A DNA stretch of 64,000 nucleotides, from assembly GCA_027623235.1 (NCBI GenBank), contig JAQBVJ010000014.1, forward strand, positions 1-64,000, written 5' to 3'. This document shows, piece by piece, positions 8,782 through 16,712 of the stretch (position 1 is its first letter; the number at the start of each line of letters is the position of its first letter). The position numbers and the translations under genes were made by a program. The notes beneath the pieces are model-generated. The model had not been told where the DNA came from and did not search any database. It saw only the letters and a list, made by a program, of their open reading frames with translations. The DNA comes from Planctomycetota bacterium. GTDB lineage: Bacteria > Planctomycetota > Planctomycetia > Planctomycetales > Planctomycetaceae.

Positions 8782-9681
8782 ATGAAGACCACTCTCAACC
8801 TGCTGACTGCATTTGTGGCGACTTCCGCCCTGACGTTTTTTTCCGGCTGCGGCGGATCGGAGGAACCCGCTCCCTTAACTCCGGCAGCACAGCCAGCGGC
8901 GCAGACCGAAGAAGGTGAGCACGGCCATCCGCATCCCCACGGTGGTCATGGAGCCGGGCCGCATGACGGCACGCTGGCCGACTGGGGTGGCGGTGCTTAC
9001 CACGTTGAATTCACCGTCGACCACGACAAGAAAGAATCGGTCGTCTACGTCCTTGGCAGCGATGAGAAGTCGCCAGCGCCCGTCAAGGCGACGACCGTGC
9101 TGTTGAGCATCAGCGATCCCGCTTTTCAGGTCGAACTCGCAGCCAGTCCACTGGAAGGCGAAGCGGACGGGCTGTGTTCACGATTCGTGGGAACGCATGA
9201 CAGCCTCGGAATCGTGAAGGAGTTCGCAGGCACGATCAGTGCCGAAGTCGATGGTACTCCCTACGTCGCTGAATTCAAAGAAGAAGCCCATGGTACTGGC
9301 GGACACTCGCACGGCGAAGACGACGCTCTGGTCTGGGAAGGCAAACCCGTCGAACACGCCGGCACACAGCTTCTGCTCGGTCATCACGGCAAGCATCTGC
9401 ACGCGGGAGAAGAAGTCGAACCCGCCGTTTCGATCACTCGCGACGGCAAGCCCGTCACGGACGCCAAAGTCTTTAACGCACTCGTGAGTGCTGACGGCAA
9501 GACTGTGCTGGCGAAAGAAGTGCCAACCATCTTCGAGCCCACGACAAAAGACGAACCGGCCCACTACGCGCAGGGAGCACTGGTAATCCCGAAGGACGTC
9601 AAGAAAGTCGCCATCCGCTTCCGAGTTGTGCTGGCGGGCGAAGAAGCAAAGACGTTCGATGTCCCGATCAAAGTGGAATGA
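8782..9681 (+). CDS. His-rich lipoprotein of the metal-efflux cluster
   Basis: A 299-residue lipoprotein. The signal peptide ends in a lipobox with Cys23 (TFFSGC). A short His cluster follows (HGHPHPHGGHGAGPHDG), then a beta-rich domain (GGGAYHVEFTVDHDKKESVV), another His stretch (GTGGHSHGEDD) and a second domain ending VPIKVE. It probably binds metal in the periplasm near the RND complex; there is no enzyme motif. CTGGAG eight bases before the ATG at 8782 supports the start over 8752. The set 2 counterpart at 15851 has a similar beginning but is shorter. Confidence 0.75.
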   Translation: MKTTLNLLTAFVATSALTFFSGCGGSEEPAPLTPAAQPAAQTEEGEHGHPHPHGGHGAGPHDGTLADWGGGAYHVEFTVDHDKKESVVYVLGSDEKSPAPVKATTVLLSISDPAFQVELAASPLEGEADGLCSRFVGTHDSLGIVKEFAGTISAEVDGTPYVAEFKEEAHGTGGHSHGEDDALVWEGKPVEHAGTQLLLGHHGKHLHAGEEVEPAVSITRDGKPVTDAKVFNALVSADGKTVLAKEVPTIFEPTTKDEPAHYAQGALVIPKDVKKVAIRFRVVLAGEEAKTFDVPIKVE

Positions 9682-9764
9682 CGATTTTCGATTGAAGATT
9701 TGCGATTGCGGCTCGACAGCGGTGTTTGCTTACAAATCGAAAATCAACAATCGCCAATCAAAAC
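9682..9764. repeat. A/T-rich hairpin repeat of the GATTTT/AAATC family, copy 2
   Basis: The left arm (GATTTTCGATTGAAGATTTG, 9683-9702) pairs with a right arm around 9733-9760 (AAATCGAAAATC, AATCGCCAATC). It is the same family as 3630-3790 and again sits directly after a gene of the metal cluster. It could act as an mRNA-stabilising or terminating hairpin. Confidence 0.65.
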
Positions 9765-9967
9765 TTCCATGGGGCTGGCGTCTGTGACCATCGGCCTATG
9801 GTTCTGGCTCGGCCCACAATTGCATTCATCGGGCAAGTGAATGACCTGGACGGTCCCAATTGACGTGTTTCACATTCAAGGGATAATTCGCTTAGTGCCG
9901 ATGAGAGGATGTGGAGTAGTATTTGTCTTACAGAGTGACAGTGAGTTCGGAGAACCGTAAGGACCTC

Positions 9968-10492
9968 ATGTTTCAGTCCCTGACCAGCATTTTGACGATG
10001 TCGGCGATGCTGTTGCATTCGATTCTCGGATGTTGCACGCATCACGCTCATGCCTGTGAGCATGGGCATGTCGTCGAAGGTTGCGTCGCCGGGCCTGACC
10101 AGCATGCGGACCACCGTGTCGAGCTTTCCGATGCCGGGCACGAGGATCATGGCCACCAGGATCACGGTAAAAACCGGGATGACGGGCACGAGCATGATCG
10201 CGGCGGCCTGACGACTGCTGACGAAGACGGACATGACGATCACGAATCGGATGAGTGTCCGCACAGTCCCTGTGGCTTCGATTGCGAGGGCGGGGATTGC
10301 ACTTTCACTCAGTCCTCCAGGGTGAGGACTCCAACTCCGGGTGACGGCGGGCTCTGGTTCCCGCTGGCGATCGCACACGAGTTTGTGTCGCCTGTTACCG
10401 GGTTGATTCACGTGGATCGATCTGACACCGGACCACCGAGGGCGTCTGCGGCCTGCTGTTGCCGCACAATGACGCAGGTCTGGCGGCTTTAA
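9968..10492 (+). CDS. Exported Cys/His-rich protein, first gene of efflux set 2
   Basis: A 174-residue protein starting MFQSLTSILTMSAML with a hydrophobic leader (LLHSILG) followed by CCTHHAHACEHGH. The middle is dominated by His and Asp (HEDHGHQDHGKNRDDGHEHD), then SDECPHSPCGFDCEGGDC, four or more cysteines that could bind metal. The C-terminal half has SPVTGLIHVDRS and a CCC triplet. AAGGAC just upstream supports the ATG at 9968. It has the same position relative to CzcB/CzcA as the gene at 3038, so the two halves of the cluster look like an old duplication. No named family is recognised. Confidence 0.7.
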   Translation: MFQSLTSILTMSAMLLHSILGCCTHHAHACEHGHVVEGCVAGPDQHADHRVELSDAGHEDHGHQDHGKNRDDGHEHDRGGLTTADEDGHDDHESDECPHSPCGFDCEGGDCTFTQSSRVRTPTPGDGGLWFPLAIAHEFVSPVTGLIHVDRSDTGPPRASAACCCRTMTQVWRL

Positions 10493-10701
10493 GAGTTGAG
10501 AGTCCAGTGTCGAGAGTCCAGAGGCCTTGACGTTGCTCGTCAACCTTCTGTTCTGATCGCTGGACCGCTGAGCCTGCTCGCTCTTTTTCCCTGAGTTCCA
10601 TTCGCCTTCGCTGCTCCGCGGTCGTCATGGCTGCGAAATGTGGGCGTCCGCTTTGGACTCTGGTCTCTCAACTCTGGACTCGCCCAGACTCTGGACTCCG
10701 C
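10493..10701. repeat. Inverted-arm repeat of the GAGAGTCCAGAG family
   Basis: Bases 10495-10531 carry direct copies of GAGAGTCCAG-like units; bases 10657-10699 carry the complementary CTCTGGACTC units, with about 125 bases between. The whole could pair into a long stem. The same unit recurs at 15518-15582 and 16501-16556. No gene is seen inside. Confidence 0.65.
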
Positions 10702-10702
10702 C

Positions 10703-12202
10703 ATGAAGTTGCATCTACCCAAACTACCGCCGAAGGTGATCGGCTGGCTTGTTGCCATCATTGTTGTCGTTTCCGCATTCGCGACTCGCGGGACGTGGGT
10801 TCCCCTCACCGAAGATTGGGTCAGGAACACGATCAGTTCACGTCGTGGCACCGCAGCGGCGCACGGCGACGAGCCGACGGAGGCCGGTAAAGATGGGGAC
10901 AAACACGACGATCATGGGCACGACGACGCGGAGTCGCTCGAACTTTCCGAGAAAGCGCTGCGGAATCTCGGGCTGACTCCTGAGTTCATTCAGCCGGTCG
11001 AACTGACGACGTATCGCCGCAGCATCACCGTGCCGGCTCTGGTGGCTGAGCGTCCGGGTCGCACTCGGCTGCAGGTCGCGACGCCCATGACCGGCGTGAT
11101 TGTGCACGTGCATGCGGTGCAGGGTGAAGCCGTCGAGCCGGGTTCGCTGCTGTTTCAGATTCGTCTGACTCATGAAGACCTCGTGCTGGCTCAGACGCAG
11201 TTCTTGCAGGCGATCGGCGAACTGGATGTCGAACGTCGTGAGATTCTGCGACTGACCGATGCCACTAAAAGCGGTGCGGTCCCCCGGACGCGTCTGCTTG
11301 AACGGGAATACGCGAAGGACAAGCTGGAAGCGTTGCTCAGTGCCCAGCGCGAGGCGCTTCGGCTGCACGGACTGTCCGAAACGCAGGTCGATTCGATCGT
11401 GGGTGATCGTCGGTTGCTGCGGGAACTGCAGGTCTTTGCGCCGGCAACCGATGAGCATTCGGACGACGAGCTGAAACTCGTCGGGCAATTAGTCCGCCCG
11501 GTGGTGTGGCAGCCGGCGGCCGACGCTGATCCGGCGCAAAAGCCGAAACCCGCGACCCCGCTGGTGATTTCCGATCTGCATGTCCACAAGGGGCAGTCTG
11601 TGTCGGCGGGCGAAACGCTGTGTGTCTTGTCCGATTACAGCGACCTCTCCATCGAAGGGCTGGCCTTTGAGCAGGACGCCGGTTCGATCGCTGCGGCTGC
11701 AGCGCGGAAGTGGCCGGTCACGGCTGTCATCGAACAACCAGGCAACGTGAACCTGACTCTGGAAGGTTTGCAGATCGTTCGCCTGTCCAACGAAGTCGAT
11801 GCGGATTCCCGCACGCTGCGGTTCTATGTCCGACTGCCGAACGAGGTCGAAAGTCTGACGGCAACGGAGGACGGACATCGCTTCGTCGGCTGGCGTTATC
11901 GACCGGGGCAGCGGTTGCAGTTGCGGGTGCCTGTCGAGGAATGGCCCGATGAAATCGTGTTGCCGGTAGACGCAGTCACGAAGGAAGGCGCCGAGTTCTA
12001 CGTCTTTCAGCAGAACGGCAACCACTTCGATCGCATTGCCGTGCATGTGAAGTACCGCGATCAGGCATCGGCTGTGATCGCGAACGACGGCACGCTGTTC
12101 CCTGGCGATGTGGTGGCGCTACGCGGTGCGCATCAGATGCAGATGGCCCTCAAGAACAAGTCTGGTGGCGGAGTCGATCCACACGCCGGACACAATCACT
12201 AG
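10703..12202 (+). CDS. HME-RND periplasmic adaptor (CzcB-like), set 2
   Basis: A 499-residue membrane-fusion protein with TM anchor (VIGWLVAIIVVVSAFATRG, residues about 12-30), a HDDHGHDDAE metal-binding-like stretch near residue 75, then lipoyl-like half motifs (MTGVIVHVHAVQGEAVEPGS and LCVLSDYSDLSIEGLAFEQD), a central helical hairpin and a beta-barrel (RPGQRLQLRVPVEEWPDEIV). The tail GVDPHAGHNH is His-rich. The start at 10703 is used because the longer frame from 10640 would translate the upstream CTCTGGACTC repeat. It resembles the set 1 adaptor in order of domains but is clearly diverged. The permease follows after 15 bases. Confidence 0.88.
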   Translation: MKLHLPKLPPKVIGWLVAIIVVVSAFATRGTWVPLTEDWVRNTISSRRGTAAAHGDEPTEAGKDGDKHDDHGHDDAESLELSEKALRNLGLTPEFIQPVELTTYRRSITVPALVAERPGRTRLQVATPMTGVIVHVHAVQGEAVEPGSLLFQIRLTHEDLVLAQTQFLQAIGELDVERREILRLTDATKSGAVPRTRLLEREYAKDKLEALLSAQREALRLHGLSETQVDSIVGDRRLLRELQVFAPATDEHSDDELKLVGQLVRPVVWQPAADADPAQKPKPATPLVISDLHVHKGQSVSAGETLCVLSDYSDLSIEGLAFEQDAGSIAAAAARKWPVTAVIEQPGNVNLTLEGLQIVRLSNEVDADSRTLRFYVRLPNEVESLTATEDGHRFVGWRYRPGQRLQLRVPVEEWPDEIVLPVDAVTKEGAEFYVFQQNGNHFDRIAVHVKYRDQASAVIANDGTLFPGDVVALRGAHQMQMALKNKSGGGVDPHAGHNH

Positions 12203-12217
12203 AAGGGCCACGCTCCG

Positions 12218-15200
12218 ATGCTTAACGCAATTATTCGATTCGCCCTGAAACAGCGACTGCTGACAATCGCTGTCGCGGTGTTTCTACTCGGCTTTGGAAG
12301 CTGGCAGGCGACGCAGATGGAGATCGACGTCTTCCCGGACCTGAACCGTCCGCGCGTGGTCGTCATGACCGAAGCGCCGGGACTCGCGCCGGAAGAAGTC
12401 GAAACGCTGATCACGTTTCCCATCGAAACCGCGATGAACGGAGCCGACGGCGTGCAGGCCGTGCGCAGTTCCTCTGGGATCGGCATCTCGGTGATCTATG
12501 TCGAGTTCGACTGGGGCACCGATATCTACACGGACCGCCAGATCGTGATGGAACGTATGCAGCTTGTGCAGGATCGGTTACCTCCCGGCATCAAGCCGAC
12601 GCTGGCACCGATCTCCTCCATCATGGGCCAGATTCTGATGCTCGGAATGTGGCGGGAGGGTGCGGGGTTGAGTGTTGAGGGTGGAGGGTTGAGCGATCCT
12701 GGTCCCGATCCCTCAACCCTCTCTCAACCCTCAACTCTCGACACTCAACCTTCCATGGAGTTGCGGACGCTCGCTGACTGGGTGGTGCGGCAGCGACTGC
12801 TGACCATTCCCGGTGTGTCTCAGGTCTTCACGATGGGGGGAGGACGCAAGCAGTTTCAGGTGCTGGTCGACCCAGACTCCATGCTGCGCTACGGCGTCAC
12901 GCTGCATCAGGTCAAGCAGGCCGTTGTCGAGAGCAACGAAAACGCGACGGGCGGTTATCTGGACGAGCAGGGACCGAACGAGCTGCTGGTCCGGGCGCTC
13001 GGGCGGATTCAATCGGTCGAAGACCTGCAGAAAGTCGTCATCACGATGAGGCAGGGGCGGCCGGTCGCGCTGGCCCAGATCGCCACTGTGCGAGAAGGGC
13101 CGCAGGTTAAGCGAGGTGACAGTGCCGCGTTTGTCAGGGTTGAGGGTCGAGGGTCGAGGGTCGAGAGTGAAGACGGTGAATCTGCACATCCCTCAACCTT
13201 CAACCCTCAACCCTCAACCTTCTCAGGTGGCCCGGCCGTCGTGCTGACCATCAACAAGCAGCCCGGTGCTGACACGCGAGCCATCACGGACAGCATTCTG
13301 GAAGCGGTTGCGGAACTGCAGGAATCGTTGCCGAAAGACATCCGTATTGTGCCGGTCTATTCGCAGAAGTCGTTCATCGACCGGGCCATTGAGAATGTCA
13401 TCGAGGCTCTGCGGGACGGCGGCATTCTGGTTGTGGTCATCCTGTTTCTGTTTCTGATGAACTTCCGCACGACGTTTATCACGCTGACGGCGATTCCGCT
13501 GTCGCTGGTCATGACGGCGGTCGTGTTCGCGATGTTTGGGCTGTCCATCAACACAATGACACTGGGCGGGCTGGCCGTCGCCATCGGCGAACTCGTCGAT
13601 GACGCGATCGTTGATGTGGAAAACATCTTCCGGCGACTTAAGGAGAACCGGCACGCGGAGAATACGAAACATCCGCTGCTCGTGGTGTTTCAGGCCAGTA
13701 CGGAAGTCCGCAACTCGATCGTGTTCGGCACGATGATCGTGATTCTCGTGTTCGTGCCGCTGTTCGCTTTGAGCGGGATGGAAGGTCGACTGTTCGCTCC
13801 GCTGGGCGTGGCCTACATCGTCTCGATTCTCTCTTCACTGCTGGTGTCGCTGACGGTGACTCCCGTGCTGTGTTACTGGATGCTGGGTCATTCGCGGCTT
13901 ATGGAAGCGGAGCACGACGGCTTTCTCCTTCGCTTCCTTAAGTTTGTCGGCGACAAGGTCATCCGCTTCAGTCTGACGTTTCCACGGTTGAACCTGCTGG
14001 CGACGTGTGGTGCCGTGGCACTGGCCGGGCTGTTTGTGGTGAATCTCGAACGTGACTTCCTGCCGCCGTTCAACGAAGGCTCGATGCAGCTCAACGTGAT
14101 ACTGCCGCCGGGGACGTCTCTCGCGACATCGAACGACATCAATCGCACCGTCGAGAAGCGACTGCTGGAAATCGACGATATTGATTCGTTTGTGAGAAGA
14201 ACCGGTCGCGCGGAACTCGACGAGCACGCCGAGGGCGTGAACATGAGCGAGTACATTCTGGAACTCGATCCGGAATCGCCGCGTGGCCGTGAGGAACAGC
14301 TCACCGAAATCCGCGAGGCGATGGCCGACATTCCGGGTATCGTCACGGCGGTTGAACAGCCGATCGCTCACCTGATCTCGCACATGCTGTCCGGTGTGAA
14401 GGCGCAGATCGGCATCAAGATTTACGGTGATGACCTGGATGTACTGCGCCGCAAGGCCGGCGAGATGGAAGCGGCAATCAAAAACGTCACGGGTGTGACC
14501 GACCTGCTGGTCGAGCCGCAGGTCATCGTTCCTCAACTTCGCATCGAACTCGACCGCGACAAGCTGCTTCTCAATGGCCTCACGGCACGCGACGTGAACG
14601 AGTTCATTGAAACGGCGATGAACGGGCAGGTCGTCTCAGAGATTCTTGTCGGCCAGCGGCAGTTTGATCTGCTGGTGCGGCTCGACGAGAGCTACCGCGA
14701 AAACATTCAAGCACTGCGACGCCTCACCATTGACCTGCCGGACGGCGGGAAGATTCCTCTAGAGTCGGTGGCAAAGATTTACGAGTCCGGCGGTCCCAAT
14801 ACTGTTAACCGAGAGAATGTCCGACGTCGGATCGTGCTGCAGTGCAACGTGTCCGAACGCGGCGTGGTCGATGTCGTCGAAGACATTCAGAAGGCCGTCG
14901 CGCCGGTCGTGGCCTCACTTGATGAAGGCTACTTCGTCGAATACGGCGGCCAGTTCGAGAGTCAGCAGTCGGCGACGCGGATCATCGCGGTGCTGTTTGC
15001 CGTGTCGATGATCGGCGTGTTCCTCGTGCTGTTCACGATGTTCCGCTCGGTGAATCTGTCGCTGCAAGTGATGGCCGCGCTGCCGATGGCGTTTATCGGT
15101 TCAGTGATCGCACTCGTCTGGACCGGCCAGACGCTGACCGTGGCGGCGATGGTGGGTTTCATCTCGCTGGCCGGAATCGCCTCACGCAACGGCATCCTGC

Positions 15201-15616
15201 TGCTCAACCACTATCTGCACCTGGTGAAGTACGAAGGCGAGGGCTGGACAAAGTCGATGATCGTCCGCGCCGGGCTGGAGCGACTTGCTCCCGTGCTGAT
15301 GACCGCGCTCACGTCGGGCATCGGCCTCGTCCCACTGGTCCTCGCTGCAGGCGAACCCGGCAAGGAAATCCTCTACCCGGTGGCCACTGTGATTCTCGGC
15401 GGACTTTGCAGTTCAACACTGCTCGACTTCTTCGTGCATCCCGCTTTGTTCTGGCTGTTCGGAATGAAAGAGGCAGAACGCGTCGTCAATGCCGACAGAT
15501 CGGACGTAGCGCTGGATGAGAGTCCAGAGCCGAGAGTGGTGAGTCCAGCGACGAGAGTCCAGAGTCCAGAGTCAGGGGCGACGCATCGCTCTGGAACAGA
15601 AGTTAAACCGTCGTAG
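12218..15616 (+). CDS. HME-RND metal efflux permease (CzcA-like), set 2, with repeat-encoded insertions
   Basis: A 1132-residue inner-membrane RND permease closely related to set 1. It has TM1 near residues 13-31, MEIDVFPDLNRPRV, the TM4 acidic motif GELVDDAIVDVEN near residue 457, and the C-terminal LVGFISLAG-like and LAPVLMTALTSGIGLVPLVL segments. Three stretches are encoded by repeats rather than RND sequence: residues about 147-180 (SVEGGGLSDPGPDPSTLSQP), residues about 306-336 (VEGRGSRVESEDG, STFNPQPSTF) and the last 30 residues (SPEPRVVSPATRVQSPES). The first two fall in loops of the first porter region, and the frame is kept throughout. Function as metal/proton antiporter is expected if these loops tolerate the additions. 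Confidence 0.9.
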   Translation: MLNAIIRFALKQRLLTIAVAVFLLGFGSWQATQMEIDVFPDLNRPRVVVMTEAPGLAPEEVETLITFPIETAMNGADGVQAVRSSSGIGISVIYVEFDWGTDIYTDRQIVMERMQLVQDRLPPGIKPTLAPISSIMGQILMLGMWREGAGLSVEGGGLSDPGPDPSTLSQPSTLDTQPSMELRTLADWVVRQRLLTIPGVSQVFTMGGGRKQFQVLVDPDSMLRYGVTLHQVKQAVVESNENATGGYLDEQGPNELLVRALGRIQSVEDLQKVVITMRQGRPVALAQIATVREGPQVKRGDSAAFVRVEGRGSRVESEDGESAHPSTFNPQPSTFSGGPAVVLTINKQPGADTRAITDSILEAVAELQESLPKDIRIVPVYSQKSFIDRAIENVIEALRDGGILVVVILFLFLMNFRTTFITLTAIPLSLVMTAVVFAMFGLSINTMTLGGLAVAIGELVDDAIVDVENIFRRLKENRHAENTKHPLLVVFQASTEVRNSIVFGTMIVILVFVPLFALSGMEGRLFAPLGVAYIVSILSSLLVSLTVTPVLCYWMLGHSRLMEAEHDGFLLRFLKFVGDKVIRFSLTFPRLNLLATCGAVALAGLFVVNLERDFLPPFNEGSMQLNVILPPGTSLATSNDINRTVEKRLLEIDDIDSFVRRTGRAELDEHAEGVNMSEYILELDPESPRGREEQLTEIREAMADIPGIVTAVEQPIAHLISHMLSGVKAQIGIKIYGDDLDVLRRKAGEMEAAIKNVTGVTDLLVEPQVIVPQLRIELDRDKLLLNGLTARDVNEFIETAMNGQVVSEILVGQRQFDLLVRLDESYRENIQALRRLTIDLPDGGKIPLESVAKIYESGGPNTVNRENVRRRIVLQCNVSERGVVDVVEDIQKAVAPVVASLDEGYFVEYGGQFESQQSATRIIAVLFAVSMIGVFLVLFTMFRSVNLSLQVMAALPMAFIGSVIALVWTGQTLTVAAMVGFISLAGIASRNGILLLNHYLHLVKYEGEGWTKSMIVRAGLERLAPVLMTALTSGIGLVPLVLAAGEPGKEILYPVATVILGGLCSSTLLDFFVHPALFWLFGMKEAERVVNADRSDVALDESPEPRVVSPATRVQSPESGATHRSGTEVKPS
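12663..12752. repeat. In-frame hairpin repeat (GGTTGAG/CTCAACC family) inside CzcA set 2, copy 1
   Basis: Left arm units of GGTTGAG type (12665-12693) pair with right arm units CTCAACC (12711-12750). It lies wholly inside the permease frame, between codons for GQILMLG and ELRTLADWV, and keeps the frame. The encoded peptide is low-complexity Ser/Thr/Pro/Gly. Confidence 0.8.
13136..13224. repeat. In-frame hairpin repeat (GGTTGAG/CTCAACC family) inside CzcA set 2, copy 2
   Basis: Left arm of GGTCGAG/GGTTGAG units (13138-13168) and right arm of CCCTCAACC units (13190-13222). It interrupts a loop where the set 1 permease reads KRGDGSVNGRPGVVF with no insertion. The reading frame is preserved and the encoded peptide resembles that of the first copy. 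Confidence 0.8.
15518..15582. repeat. GAGAGTCCAGAG-family repeats at the 3' end of CzcA set 2
   Basis: At least four direct copies of GAGTCCAG-like units fall inside the last 30 codons of the permease and give it a Ser/Pro/Glu tail absent from set 1. Same unit as at 10493-10701 and 16501-16556. Confidence 0.7.
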
Positions 15617-15667
15617 CCACGCTCGCCCGAGCGTGGGTTGAACCACCGTCTTGCGACGGTGGCTACG
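15612..15667. repeat. Cloverleaf-like repeat with two inner hairpins
   Basis: Outer arms CGTAGCCAC (15612-15620) and GTGGCTACG (15659-15667) pair exactly. Inside are two hairpins: CACGCTCG/CGAGCGTG and CCACCGTC/GACGGTGG. It begins three bases before the permease stop codon. A three-hairpin relative with the same outer arms lies inside the RND remnant at 22491-22570. Confidence 0.8.
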
Positions 15668-15732
15668 ACGAATCATGACACTTACTACCAGGTTGGTCTT
15701 TAAGATCGAGTGAGAAATGACGGTCGCAATAG

Positions 15733-15795
15733 ATTAGCCGCAGGGCGTTAGCCCCGGTTGCTGCACGGAACCGGGGCGAACGCCCTGCGGCTAAT
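15733..15795. repeat. Long palindromic repeat (AGCCGCAGGGCGTT family)
   Basis: Left arm from 15733 (ATTAGCCGCAGGGCGTTAGC) pairs with a right arm ending at 15795 (AACGCCCTGCGGCTAAT); the inner CCCCGGTT also pairs with AACCGGGG across a short loop. It sits 55 bases before the next gene and could be a strong mRNA hairpin. Confidence 0.75.
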
Positions 15796-15850
15796 GGTGA
15801 CAGTCATTCTTCGCTCGATTTTTAACACCTTCTACGCAATGGAGAATGAC

Positions 15851-16486
15851 ATGAAGAACCTGTTCAAAACTGCGCTGGCGTCGCTGGCGATGGCCAGCTT
15901 TGTTCTGTCCGGCTGTGTCGATTCATCGACCAGCCAGCCCACGACGTCCGCTCCAACCACGGCAACTGGCGAGCACCACGAAGGCGACGGCCACGATCAC
16001 GGCGAAAACGCACACGCTCATCCCAGCGAAGGCCCGCATGGCGGTGAACTGATCGAACTCGGCAACGAGGAGTACCACGCCGAGCTGGTTCATCCGAAAG
16101 GCCACGGTGACGACGCTCACGCCCATGAGAAGGACGGTGACGCAGGTCACAAGGACGCCCACGCACACGGTGACCACGACCACGCGGGCATCACGATCTA
16201 CATCCGTGATGGCTCGGCAATGAACACCGTCGCGATCGACTCCACCGAGATCACGCTGAACCTCAGCCACGATGGCAAACTAGAACAGTTCAAGCTGGCC
16301 GCGATGCCGACCAAGACGGACGCCAAAGGCAAGTCCTCGCGGTTCGCGTCCGACGACAAGGACCTGCTTGAACATTTCCACGAAGAAGAGATCCACGGCA
16401 CGCTGGTTCTGACGATCAACGGCAAGTCGTACCGCGGCAAAGTCGCTCACGACCATGAGGGGCACGACCACGGTCACGCACATTGA
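15851..16486 (+). CDS. His-rich lipoprotein, efflux set 2
   Basis: A 211-residue lipoprotein with lipobox Cys22 (SFVLSGC). Mature residues 40-115 are packed with histidines (EHHEGDGHDHGENAHAH, HAHEKDGDAGHKDAHAHGD), around a GPHGGELIELGNEEYHAELV segment shared in style with the set 1 lipoprotein. A predicted beta-rich domain and a final HDHEGHDHGHAH follow. Likely a periplasmic metal-binding protein feeding or buffering the RND pump. GGAGA five bases upstream supports the ATG at 15851. Confidence 0.75.
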   Translation: MKNLFKTALASLAMASFVLSGCVDSSTSQPTTSAPTTATGEHHEGDGHDHGENAHAHPSEGPHGGELIELGNEEYHAELVHPKGHGDDAHAHEKDGDAGHKDAHAHGDHDHAGITIYIRDGSAMNTVAIDSTEITLNLSHDGKLEQFKLAAMPTKTDAKGKSSRFASDDKDLLEHFHEEEIHGTLVLTINGKSYRGKVAHDHEGHDHGHAH

Positions 16487-16500
16487 TCTGAGCAAGGAGT

Positions 16501-16556
16501 GTCTGGAGTCGAGAGTCCGACAACCTCTCTCGACTCTGGACGCTCAACTCTGGACT
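16501..16556. repeat. GAGTCGAGAG-family hairpin repeat
   Basis: Left arm GTCTGGAGTCGAGAG (16501-16515) pairs with CTCTCGACTCTGGAC (16526-16540) with two mismatches; a further CTCAACTCTGGACTC unit follows. It lies between the His-rich lipoprotein and the outer-membrane factor, another intergenic insertion of the 10493-10701 family. Confidence 0.65.
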
Positions 16557-16712
16557 CACCGCAACTTGAGTCAAAACAGGCAGGATCGGGGAGCAGTAGG
16601 CAGACGGTCGGGCGAATCCCGGACAGGTCGATGTGTTTTGCCCTGCCGGCTGGAGTTCCTCCCCATTTCCGCCGATACGCGATGTGTCGAGACATGGATG
16701 TCGAGGTAGAGA

